From the NCBI RefSeq assembly GCF_003992625.1, contig NZ_RZMW01000033.1, positions 62,001 to 126,000 of the forward strand: 64,000 nt of DNA, in the 5' to 3' direction. The notes below the pieces were generated by a model. The model was given only the letters and a program-made list of their open reading frames with translations. It did not search any database and had not been told where the DNA came from. This document shows positions 15,963 through 24,463 of this stretch, piece after piece. How positions within the stretch are numbered: the first letter of the stretch is position 1; the number at the start of each line of letters is the position of its first letter. Both the position numbers and the translations under genes were made by a program. The DNA comes from Pelagibacterium lentulum (GTDB lineage: Bacteria; Pseudomonadota; Alphaproteobacteria; Rhizobiales; Devosiaceae).

Positions 15963-17270
15963 ATGACCGATATGACCGAAACGACTGCAAGCCCATCGCG
16001 CCGGACTTTTCTCAAATCGGTCAGCGCGACCGCTGCAACCCTTATGGCGGCAAAGGCTCTGTTGCCTTCGGGCGCCTTTGCTCAAGGGGCAGGGCCGGAG
16101 GTGACAGGCTGCACGCTGGGCTATATCGCGCTGACCGATTCCGCGCCGCTGATCATCGCGCTGGAAAAGGGCATGTATGAGAAATATGGCCTGACTGACA
16201 TGCGGATCGAAAAGCAGGCATCGTGGGGGGCCACGCGCGACAATATGGCTTTGGGCGCAGCGTCGGGTGGCATCGATGGCGGGCACATTCTGCGCCCAAA
16301 GGCCCATCTTTATGCCTCGGGCTCGGTGATGCAGAACAATCAGCCCTTGCCCATGTACACGCTATTGAGCCTCAATGAGGATTGTCAGGGCCTCTCGGTT
16401 GCGCAGGAATATGCAGATATCGGTGTCGGCCTCGACTCATCGCCGCTAAAGGAAGCGTTTGCCGCCAAGCGGGCTGCGGGCGCAGAGCCAACGGCGGCCA
16501 TGACCTTTCCTGGCGGCACTCATGATCTGTGGCTGCGCTATTGGCTTGCCGCGGGCGGATTGGTGCCGAACGAAGACGTATCCGTTATCGTTGTGCCGCC
16601 GCCCCAGATGGTTGCCAATATGCGCATTGGCAACATGGACGCCTTTTGTGTTGGCGAGCCCTGGAATGAACAGCTCGTCAATCAGGGCATTGGGTTCACC
16701 GCCGCGACCACGGGCGAAGTCTGGTTCAAACATCCCGAAAAGATTCTCGGCATGCGTGCGCAATGGGTTGACGAAAACCCCAATGCTGCCAAGGCCCTTC
16801 TCATGGCTGTCATGGAAGCGCAGCAATGGTGCGAAGCCATGGAAAACAAAGAGGAAATGGCTCAAATCATCGGTCGGCGCCAATGGTATAACGTGCCGGT
16901 TGAGGACATTATCGGACGCATTCGCGGCGACATCAACTATGGCAACGGCCGCATCGAGACCGGCACCGACCTGGCCATGAAATTCTGGGGGGAGAACGGG
17001 GAAACCTCCTACCCCTGGAAGAGCCTCGATACCTGGTTCATGACCGAGAATATCCGCTGGGGATATTTCCCCTCCGATACCGACGTAAAGGCCTTGGTCG
17101 ATCAGACCAACAGATCCGACCTGTGGCTCGACGCTGCCAGGGAGCTGGGGATCGATACCTCCGGCTTTGGTGACAGTCGTGGTGTTGAAACGTTCTTTGA
17201 CGGCAAGGTTTTCGATCCGGCCGACCCGCAAGCCTATCTCGACAGTCTCGACATCAAATCCATGGCGTAA
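15963..17270 (+). CDS. nrtA: NrtA, nitrate ABC transporter substrate-binding protein
   Basis: 435 residues from the ATG at 15963. It has a twin-arginine signal (SRRTFLKS, then a hydrophobic stretch ending GAFAQ), so it is exported folded by the Tat system. The mature part shares CmpA/NrtA motifs with NasS: GGTHDLWLRYWLAAGGL, DAFCVGEPWN, LGMRAQWVDENPN and YPWKSLDTWFM. It captures nitrate, or nitrite, in the periplasm and delivers it to NrtB/NrtC. It is the first gene of the operon, behind the sigma-54 promoter and leader. Base composition resembles the neighbours, with no sign of recent transfer. Confidence 0.95.
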   Translation: MTDMTETTASPSRRTFLKSVSATAATLMAAKALLPSGAFAQGAGPEVTGCTLGYIALTDSAPLIIALEKGMYEKYGLTDMRIEKQASWGATRDNMALGAASGGIDGGHILRPKAHLYASGSVMQNNQPLPMYTLLSLNEDCQGLSVAQEYADIGVGLDSSPLKEAFAAKRAAGAEPTAAMTFPGGTHDLWLRYWLAAGGLVPNEDVSVIVVPPPQMVANMRIGNMDAFCVGEPWNEQLVNQGIGFTAATTGEVWFKHPEKILGMRAQWVDENPNAAKALLMAVMEAQQWCEAMENKEEMAQIIGRRQWYNVPVEDIIGRIRGDINYGNGRIETGTDLAMKFWGENGETSYPWKSLDTWFMTENIRWGYFPSDTDVKALVDQTNRSDLWLDAARELGIDTSGFGDSRGVETFFDGKVFDPADPQAYLDSLDIKSMA

Positions 17271-17326
17271 CGGGCCGTAGCCCGACGTGAATTTAAAGTT
17301 CAACGCGAGAAAAAGAGGTGACCTTC

Positions 17327-18226
17327 ATGTCCCTTCCCGCACAAAAAGACGAGCCAGTATCGCGCTTTCCTGCACCCAGTCAGCCTGAGAAGGCCAAGGT
17401 GATTTCGCTCAAGCAAGCGTTGCCGAACAATTTCGATTTCAAGGCCTTGGGCATGACATTGCTGGCCAATACTGTTCCGCCGCTTGTGGTCGTGTTGGTG
17501 TTGTTGGCGGTCTGGCAGGTGGCTTTCTCTCATCCCGGGTCGTCGCTGCCGCCGCCTTCTGAGGTTTGGGCGCAAAGCTGGGACCTGATTATTGATCCCT
17601 TCTTTGTCTATGGCACGCAGGACATTGGGCTGGGCCTGCGCGTTCTGGTTTCGCTGGAGCGGGTCGCTTATGGGTTCGGGCTCGCCGCTATTTGCGGCGT
17701 ATTGGTCGGTGCCATTATTGGACAGTCGGTCTGGATGATGCGCGGGCTCGATCCCTTGTTTCAGGTGTTGCGCACCGTGCCGCCCTTGGCCTGGTTGCCT
17801 ATTTCGCTGGCCGCGTTCATGGATTCCCGGCCCTCGGCGATCTTTGTGATCTTCATCACGGCCATCTGGCCAGTTCTCATCAATACGGCCGTCGGCATTC
17901 GCAACATTCCGCAAGACTATCGCAATGTTGCGCAGGTGCTGCGGCTCAATCAGGTCGAGTTCTTCTTCAAGATCATGATTCCTGCTGCGGCGCCCTACAT
18001 CTTTTCCGGCCTTCGGATCGGGGTGGGGCTGTCCTGGCTCGCAATCGTTGCTGCCGAAATGCTGACCGGGGGCGTGGGCATCGGCTTTTTCATCTGGGAT
18101 GCGTGGAACTCGTCACGTCTCACCGACATCATCGTGGCGCTGGTCTATATCGGGCTTGTCGGTTTTGTGCTCGACAAGCTGGTGAGCTTCATTGGCGCCA
18201 TCGTCACCCGCGGCACGACGGCATAA
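17327..18226 (+). CDS. nrtB: NrtB, nitrate ABC transporter permease
   Basis: 299 residues from the ATG at 17327. The frame is open from a GTG three codons upstream, but the GAGG ribosome binding site overlaps that GTG and is correctly spaced for the ATG. Six membrane helices are predicted, the first at about residues 48-70. The permease EAA-like loop lies around IRNIPQDYRNVAQVLRLNQ. It is of the SsuC/TauC/NrtB class. It lies 56 bases after nrtA and 13 bases before nrtC. Confidence 0.94.
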   Translation: MSLPAQKDEPVSRFPAPSQPEKAKVISLKQALPNNFDFKALGMTLLANTVPPLVVVLVLLAVWQVAFSHPGSSLPPPSEVWAQSWDLIIDPFFVYGTQDIGLGLRVLVSLERVAYGFGLAAICGVLVGAIIGQSVWMMRGLDPLFQVLRTVPPLAWLPISLAAFMDSRPSAIFVIFITAIWPVLINTAVGIRNIPQDYRNVAQVLRLNQVEFFFKIMIPAAAPYIFSGLRIGVGLSWLAIVAAEMLTGGVGIGFFIWDAWNSSRLTDIIVALVYIGLVGFVLDKLVSFIGAIVTRGTTA

Positions 18227-18239
18227 GGGGAGAAAACCA

Positions 18240-19031
18240 ATGGCCAGTTATCTCAAGCTTGACCACATCGGCAAGACTTTCACCCGCGGCGCTCAGAAGT
18301 CCGAAGTGCTCCGTGACATCAACCTTTCCATCGACAAGGGCGAATATGTTTCGATCATCGGCCATTCAGGCTGCGGAAAATCGACCCTCCTGAACCTGAT
18401 CGCGGGCCTTACGGAAGTTTCATCGGGCGGGGTGCTGCTTGAAAACAAGGAGGTTTCAGCACCCGGCCCCGACCGTGCGGTGGTCTTTCAAAACCACTCG
18501 CTGCTCCCTTGGCTGACCGTTTATGACAACGTCAAGCTGGCTGTAAACAAGGTCTTTGCAAACAGATCCGGGGCTGAGCGCCACGACTGGATCATGGAAA
18601 ATCTCAGTCTTGTGCAAATGGCTCATGCCAAGGACAAGCGGCCGGGCGAAATTTCGGGCGGGATGAAACAGCGTGTCGGGATTGCCCGCGCGCTGGCCAT
18701 GGAGCCGAAAATCCTGCTGCTCGATGAGCCCTTCGGTGCGCTCGATGCACTTACCCGCGCGCATTTGCAGGACCAGATGATGGAAATCCACGCAAGGCTT
18801 GGAAACACGATGATCATGATTACCCATGACGTGGATGAGGCAGTCCTGCTTTCCGACCGGATCGTCATGATGACAAACGGCCCGGCTGCAACCATAGGGG
18901 AGGTGCTTGAAGTTCCGCTCGAGAGGCCCCGCAAGCGCGTCGACCTTGCATCGGACCGGATGTATCTTAAGTGTCGCGAGGCGGTTCTGAAGTTCCTCTA
19001 TGAGCGTCACAGGTTCGTGGAGGCCGCATAA
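18240..19031 (+). CDS. nrtC: NrtC/D, nitrate ABC transporter ATP-binding protein
   Basis: 263 residues from the ATG at 18240, with GGGGAG eight bases upstream. Walker A is GHSGCGKST (about residues 41-49), the signature is ISGGMKQR, Walker B is LLLDEPFGALD, and the switch His is in ITHDVDEA. It ends with a short C-terminal segment and lacks the NrtA-like regulatory domain seen on cyanobacterial NrtC, so by length it is more like NrtD. A single ATPase gene implies a homodimer. Its stop overlaps the nirB start (TAATG). Confidence 0.93.
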   Translation: MASYLKLDHIGKTFTRGAQKSEVLRDINLSIDKGEYVSIIGHSGCGKSTLLNLIAGLTEVSSGGVLLENKEVSAPGPDRAVVFQNHSLLPWLTVYDNVKLAVNKVFANRSGAERHDWIMENLSLVQMAHAKDKRPGEISGGMKQRVGIARALAMEPKILLLDEPFGALDALTRAHLQDQMMEIHARLGNTMIMITHDVDEAVLLSDRIVMMTNGPAATIGEVLEVPLERPRKRVDLASDRMYLKCREAVLKFLYERHRFVEAA

Positions 19032-21481
19032 TGGGAGAAAAACTTGTTGTCATTGGTGCGGGCATGGCCTCTGGCCGCATGCTTGAGTACTTGTTTGAGG
19101 CCGATCCTGACCGCTACGAGGTTACGCTTTTCGGGGCGGAGCCACGGGGCAATTACAACCGGATCATGCTTTCACCGGTTCTAGCCGGAGAGAAGTCTTA
19201 CGAAGACATCGTCACCCACGACGCGGCGTGGTATGCCGAGCATGGTGTTGATTGCCAGTTCGGAAAGACGATTACCCGGATCGATCGCGCCGCCAGAACG
19301 GTTTATGCCGATGGCGTTGAAACCACCTTTGACAAGCTGGTAGTCGCCACGGGATCGGCACCGTTCATCATTCCGATTGCAGGCAAGGATCTGCCGGGCG
19401 TCATGGCGTTCCGCGATCTCGACGACGTTAACCGCATGGTGGCCGCAGCGGAAAGGCCCAATGCGCGCGCTGTCGTCATCGGCGGTGGGCTATTGGGGCT
19501 TGAAGCGGCGGCGGCGCTCAGAAATCGTGGCATGGAGGTGGTTGTTCTCCACCTCATGGGCCATCTGATGGAGCGTCAGCTCGATCCCGCCGCAGGCTAT
19601 CTGTTGCAACGGGAGCTCGAAGGGCGCGGTATCAAAATCCATTGCAAGGCGCAGACCAAGGCCATTCTGGGCGAGGATCGGGTCGAAGCGGTGCTTTTGG
19701 AGGACGGCACGGTTTACGACGCCGATATTGTCGTGATGGCCGTCGGGATCAGGCCTGAAACCCGCATTGCGACCGATGCGGGCCTGCAAGTGGAACGCGG
19801 TATCGTCGTTGACGATCAGATGCGAACATCGGACCCCGATATTCTCGCGCTGGGCGAATGTGTCGAGCACCAGGGCGTCGTATATGGCCTTGTTGCCCCG
19901 CTCTATGACATGGCCAAGGTCGCCGCCAAGACGCTGACAGGCACCGAGGCGGCATTCAAGCCGGTGCAGACCGCAACCCAGCTCAAGGTTACAGGCGTCA
20001 ATCTTTATTCGGCAGGCGATTTCGCCGAAGCCGACGACCGGGAAGAGATCGTTCTGCGCGATGCTTCGGTCGGGGTCTATAAGCGTGTGGTCCTCAAGCA
20101 GGACAAGATCATTGGCGCCGTGCTTTACGGGGAAACGGGAGACGGTGCCTGGTATTTCGATCTCTTGAAGCGCGGTGAAAACGTCACCGAGATGCGCGAT
20201 ACCTTGATTTTCGGCCAAGCCTATCAGGGGGGTGCCCAACTGGACCCTATGGCGGCCGTTGCAGCCTTGCCGGATGATGCGGAAATCTGTGGCTGTAACG
20301 GCGTATGCAAATCCACGATCACCGGCGCGATCGCGGAAAAAGGGCTGACCTCGCTGGACGATGTGCGTTCCCATACAAAGGCTTCGGCCTCATGCGGCAC
20401 CTGCACGGGGCTGGTGGAGCAATTGCTCGCGGCGACGCTGGGCGATGCCTATAACCCGGCGGCAGTCCAGCCGATGTGCCCCTGTACCGATCTTGGCCAT
20501 GACGATGTGCGCCGTCTGATCGTCGCCAAGGGTCTTAAATCCATGCCCGCGGTCATGCAGGAGCTGGAATGGAAAACCTCGTGCGGTTGCGCCAAGTGCC
20601 GTCCGGCGCTCAACTATTATCTCTTGTCCACCTGGCCGGGCGAATATGAGGACGATAACCAGTCCCGCTTCATCAATGAGCGTGTGCACGCCAATATCCA
20701 GAAAGACGGCACCTATTCTGTTGTCCCGCGCATGTGGGGCGGGTTGACCAATTCGCGCGAGTTGCGCGCGATTGCCGATGTGGCCGACAAATTTGCCATT
20801 CCAACCGTCAAGGTAACAGGCGGCCAGCGCATCGATCTTTTGGGTGTGAAAAAGGAAGACCTTCCCGCCGTCTGGGCCGACCTCAATGCTGCCGGTATGG
20901 TCTCGGGCGCCGCCTATGCCAAGGGCCTGCGCACGGTCAAGACGTGCGTGGGGTCCGATTGGTGTCGTTTTGGGACCCAGGATTCGACCGGTCTCGGCGT
21001 CAGGATCGAAAAATTCATGTGGGGAAGCTGGACGCCAGCCAAGGTCAAGATGGCGGTTTCGGGCTGCCCCCGCAATTGCGCCGAAGCCACCTGTAAGGAT
21101 GTCGGCGTCATCTGCGTGGATTCAGGCTACGAAATCCACTTCGCCGGTGCAGCCGGCCTCGACATCAAGGGCACCGAAGTCCTCTGCCACGCCAAGACCG
21201 AGGATGAGGCCATGGAGATCATCGTTGCGCTCACCCAGCTTTATCGGGAGCAGGGGCGCTATCTCGAGCGCATCTACAAATGGGCCAAGCGGGTGGGGTC
21301 GGACTCCATCAAGGCCAATGTTGTCGATGATCTTGCAAAGCGCCGTCATTATTTCGAGCGCTTCGTCTATTCCCAGAAGTTTGCGCAGGTCGATCCGTGG
21401 CAAGAGCGGGTCAACGGCAAGGATGCTCATGAATTTGCGGCGCTTGCCGAGTTTGGTATGCCCCAACAGGCGGCGGAGTGA
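19031..21481 (+). CDS. nirB: NirB, NAD(P)H nitrite reductase large subunit
   Basis: 816 residues. N-terminal FAD and NAD(P)H domains begin VVIGAGMASGRMLEYL and include VVIGGGLLGLEAAAAL. A BFD-like [2Fe-2S] domain at about 419-470 carries CGCNGVC and SCGTC. A second Cys-rich segment lies at about 483-525 (CPCTDLG, CGCAKC). The C-terminal siroheme/[4Fe-4S] domain has cluster Cys in CVGSDWC (about 637) and GCPRNCAEATC (about 677). It reduces nitrite to ammonium with six electrons from NAD(P)H in the cytoplasm. It starts on the nrtC stop (TAATG). Siroheme is supplied by cysG three genes downstream. Confidence 0.97.
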   Translation: MGEKLVVIGAGMASGRMLEYLFEADPDRYEVTLFGAEPRGNYNRIMLSPVLAGEKSYEDIVTHDAAWYAEHGVDCQFGKTITRIDRAARTVYADGVETTFDKLVVATGSAPFIIPIAGKDLPGVMAFRDLDDVNRMVAAAERPNARAVVIGGGLLGLEAAAALRNRGMEVVVLHLMGHLMERQLDPAAGYLLQRELEGRGIKIHCKAQTKAILGEDRVEAVLLEDGTVYDADIVVMAVGIRPETRIATDAGLQVERGIVVDDQMRTSDPDILALGECVEHQGVVYGLVAPLYDMAKVAAKTLTGTEAAFKPVQTATQLKVTGVNLYSAGDFAEADDREEIVLRDASVGVYKRVVLKQDKIIGAVLYGETGDGAWYFDLLKRGENVTEMRDTLIFGQAYQGGAQLDPMAAVAALPDDAEICGCNGVCKSTITGAIAEKGLTSLDDVRSHTKASASCGTCTGLVEQLLAATLGDAYNPAAVQPMCPCTDLGHDDVRRLIVAKGLKSMPAVMQELEWKTSCGCAKCRPALNYYLLSTWPGEYEDDNQSRFINERVHANIQKDGTYSVVPRMWGGLTNSRELRAIADVADKFAIPTVKVTGGQRIDLLGVKKEDLPAVWADLNAAGMVSGAAYAKGLRTVKTCVGSDWCRFGTQDSTGLGVRIEKFMWGSWTPAKVKMAVSGCPRNCAEATCKDVGVICVDSGYEIHFAGAAGLDIKGTEVLCHAKTEDEAMEIIVALTQLYREQGRYLERIYKWAKRVGSDSIKANVVDDLAKRRHYFERFVYSQKFAQVDPWQERVNGKDAHEFAALAEFGMPQQAAE

Positions 21482-21486
21482 GGGCC

Positions 21487-21822
21487 ATGACCGACTGGAT
21501 CGCAATCGGATCGATCAACGATATTCCCCGCCGCGGCGCGCGCTGTGTGAAATCGCCCATAGGCACCATCGCCGTCTTTCGCACGGTCGACGATAAGGTC
21601 TATGCGATAGAAGATCGCTGCCCGCATCGCGGCGGTCCCTTGAGCCAGGGCATCGTGCATGGGGCGCAGGTCACATGTCCGCTGCACAATTGGGTATTCT
21701 CGCTGGAAACGGGCGAGGCCCAGGGCGCGGATGAAGGCCAGGTGCGCACCTTTGCCCTGAGGCTTGAAGGTGAGGTTATCTATATCGATGCCGACCTCGC
21801 CATGGCCATTGCTGCGGAATAG
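21487..21822 (+). CDS. nirD: NirD, nitrite reductase small subunit with Rieske ligands
   Basis: 111 residues from the ATG at 21487, with GTGAGGG upstream. It has a Rieske-type fold. The ligand pattern C-P-H...C-P-L-H (CPHRGGPL and CPLHNW) is complete, so it should bind a [2Fe-2S] cluster. E. coli NirD lacks these ligands. It acts with NirB and probably passes electrons or stabilises the large subunit. It starts 5 bases after the nirB stop. Confidence 0.94.
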   Translation: MTDWIAIGSINDIPRRGARCVKSPIGTIAVFRTVDDKVYAIEDRCPHRGGPLSQGIVHGAQVTCPLHNWVFSLETGEAQGADEGQVRTFALRLEGEVIYIDADLAMAIAAE

Positions 21823-21832
21823 GGAGCGGAGT

Positions 21833-24463
21833 TTGCCAACCGAGGTCAAAACCACCTGTCCCTATTGCGGCGTCGGTTGCGGTGTGCTTGCAACACCAAA
21901 GCCGGATGGTTCGGCTACGATTTCCGGCGACCCTGACCATCCGGCCAATTTCGGGCGGCTGTGCTCGAAAGGCTCGGCACTGGGCGAAACCCTGTCGCTC
22001 GAAGAACGCCAGCTTTACCCGATGATTTCGGGCAAGAGGGTGAGTTGGGATGCCGCGCTCGACGAGGTTGCCGGCCGGCTCGGAGTCGTCATTGAGCAAA
22101 ATGGCCCCGATGCCGTGGCGCTTTATGGTTCAGGACAATTGCTGACCGAAGACTATTACGTTGCCAATAAACTCATGAAGGGGTTCATTGGCACGGCCAA
22201 TATCGATACCAATTCGCGCCTATGCATGGCGTCCTCGGTCGCAGGGCATAAACGGGGTTTTGGGTCGGACACGGTGCCGGGTGCTTACGAGGATCTCGAG
22301 CTTGCCGATATGATCGTGCTGGTTGGCTCGAACCTCGCCTGGTGCCATCCCGTGCTTTATCAGCGCATTCTGGCGGCAAAAGAAAAGCGCCCGGACATGC
22401 GCATTGTCGTTATCGATCCGCGCGCGACAAATGCCGCCCAGACTGCCGACCTGCATCTGCCCATTGCCGCTGATGGCGATGTGGCTCTTTTCTCTGGCCT
22501 CTATGCGCATCTGGCCAATGCAGGCGCTTTCGACATGCGCTTTGTCGCGGAACATACCAGGGGCATGGAGGTTGCCCGCGACGCAGCAGAGGATTGGACC
22601 ATTGGCCGGGTTGCAGAGGCTACCGGGCTTGCGCGTTCCGACGTTGCGCTGTTTTTCGATCTCTTCACCCAGACCGAAAAGGTCGTGACCATCTATTCGC
22701 AAGGGGTCAACCAGTCGACTTCGGGGGTCGATAAGGTCAACGCCATCCTCAATTGCCATCTGGCGACGGGGCGGATCGGGCGGGAAGGCATGGGGCCGTT
22801 TTCGATCACCGGTCAGCCCAATGCCATGGGCGGGCGCGAAGTGGGTGGACTTGCAAATATGCTTGCCGCGCATATGGATTTCGACAAGGCCGATACGGTT
22901 TCCAGATTCTGGAACGCGCCCAATATTGCGGTAAAGCCCGGCCTCAAGGCGGTCGAACTGTTCGGTGCCATTGCTGCGCGCCGGATCAAGGCCGTCTGGA
23001 TCATGGCCACCAATCCGGTCGTCTCGCTGCCCGATGCCGATGCTGCCCGGCGGGCGCTCAAAAACTGCGGGACGGTAATCGTTTCGGATATGTTTGCCAC
23101 AACCGATACCGCGCGCTGTGCCGATATTTTTCTCCCCGCGGCAGGTTGGGGCGAGAAATCGGGAACTGTGACCAATTCAGAGCGCAGGATTTCCCGGCAG
23201 CGCTCGTTTCTCCCCTTGCCGGGTGAGGCGCGGCCCGACTGGTGGATCATCTGTCAGGTGGCAAAGCGGATGGGCTTTTCGGGCTTTGACTACGCTTCGC
23301 CTGCCGAAATTTTTGCCGAGCATTGCGAATTGTCCGGGTTTGAAAACAACGGCAGCCGCGATTTCGACATTTCGGCGCTGGTAGATCGCGATTACGAGGC
23401 CCTTGAGCCGGTGCAATGGCCGGTTTTGCGCAGTGGCGCGGGCCAAAAGCGGCTTTTCGGCAAGGGCGGATTTTTCTCAGTCGACGGCAAGGCGCGGATT
23501 GTTGCGCTGAACCCCCCGCCGCCAAGGACGCTGCCGCCGGGGCAATTGCTGCTCAATACAGGCCGGGTGCGCGATCATTGGCATACAATGACCCGCACGG
23601 GCAAAACACCGCGTCTTTCCGCCCATTATGCCGAGCCTTTTGTCGAGATCCATCCTGATGATGCCGAGCGGCTTTCGATCCGGCGCACCCAGCTCGTCCG
23701 GCTTGAAAACGCCTTCGGTAGTGCGATCGTGCGGGCGTTGGTTACGGATCGCCAGCAAAAGGGCAGCGCCTTCGTTCCCATGCATTGGACCGGCGAAACA
23801 GCGCCCACTGGCCGGGTCAATGCACTGATCCCGCCCTATACCGACCCGATTTCGGGGCAACCGGCGCTCAAGATGGGCTGCGCTACGCTGTCCCCGGTCG
23901 ATGTGGCGCTATACGGCTTTGCGGTTTCCAGGGTTAAACCGAAATTGCATATGGCTGACTATTGGGCGCTGGCTCCGGCGGAACATGGCTGGCGGATGGA
24001 GCTGGGTTTCTGGCAGCGCCCCGAGGACCTGTCGAGGCTTGCGCATACCATATTCGGGGTCAGCGAAGATGCCGCGCTGACGACCAGCATCGATGCCAGG
24101 GTTGGCCGGTTCAATATTGCCCTGTTTGATAGCGGTCGGTTGGTTTTTGCGCTTTTTCTCGCACCAGAGCCGGTTCTGGTTTCGCGTCAATGGGCGGTCG
24201 AACAATTGGGGGTCGATCATGGAGCGGCGGCGACGCGCGCCAATATGCTCTCCGGGCGGCCCGGCGCGGATATGCCCGACCCTGGACCGCTCGTTTGCTC
24301 ATGTTTCGGCGTTGGAGCCAACCAGATCGCCGATGCGGTGGTTGGCGGCTGTCACGATGTTGCGGCGGTGGGCGAGGCGCTCAACGCGGGAACCAATTGC
24401 GGCTCATGCCGCACCGAAATCAGGAGGCTTATCGATGCACATCGTCTCGCGGCAGCCGAGTGA
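21833..24463 (+). CDS. nasA: NasA, assimilatory nitrate reductase catalytic subunit with [2Fe-2S] tail
   Basis: 876 residues if it starts at the TTG at 21833. The open frame extends back into nirD, but AGGGAGCGGAG lies directly before the TTG, and it puts the first cluster motif CPYCGVGCG at about residue 8-16, as usual. It has the bis-molybdopterin guanine dinucleotide fold (SRLCMASSVAGHKRGFGSD, QGVNQSTSGVDKVNAIL, GREGMGPFSITGQPNAMGG). A C-terminal BFD-like domain (about 818-876: CSCFGVGANQIADAV, NCGSC) supplies an extra [2Fe-2S] site. It reduces nitrate to nitrite. No NasB/NasC-type reductase partner is in the operon, so the electron donor (ferredoxin, flavodoxin or an unlinked reductase) is unknown. 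Confidence 0.94.
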   Translation: MPTEVKTTCPYCGVGCGVLATPKPDGSATISGDPDHPANFGRLCSKGSALGETLSLEERQLYPMISGKRVSWDAALDEVAGRLGVVIEQNGPDAVALYGSGQLLTEDYYVANKLMKGFIGTANIDTNSRLCMASSVAGHKRGFGSDTVPGAYEDLELADMIVLVGSNLAWCHPVLYQRILAAKEKRPDMRIVVIDPRATNAAQTADLHLPIAADGDVALFSGLYAHLANAGAFDMRFVAEHTRGMEVARDAAEDWTIGRVAEATGLARSDVALFFDLFTQTEKVVTIYSQGVNQSTSGVDKVNAILNCHLATGRIGREGMGPFSITGQPNAMGGREVGGLANMLAAHMDFDKADTVSRFWNAPNIAVKPGLKAVELFGAIAARRIKAVWIMATNPVVSLPDADAARRALKNCGTVIVSDMFATTDTARCADIFLPAAGWGEKSGTVTNSERRISRQRSFLPLPGEARPDWWIICQVAKRMGFSGFDYASPAEIFAEHCELSGFENNGSRDFDISALVDRDYEALEPVQWPVLRSGAGQKRLFGKGGFFSVDGKARIVALNPPPPRTLPPGQLLLNTGRVRDHWHTMTRTGKTPRLSAHYAEPFVEIHPDDAERLSIRRTQLVRLENAFGSAIVRALVTDRQQKGSAFVPMHWTGETAPTGRVNALIPPYTDPISGQPALKMGCATLSPVDVALYGFAVSRVKPKLHMADYWALAPAEHGWRMELGFWQRPEDLSRLAHTIFGVSEDAALTTSIDARVGRFNIALFDSGRLVFALFLAPEPVLVSRQWAVEQLGVDHGAAATRANMLSGRPGADMPDPGPLVCSCFGVGANQIADAVVGGCHDVAAVGEALNAGTNCGSCRTEIRRLIDAHRLAAAE

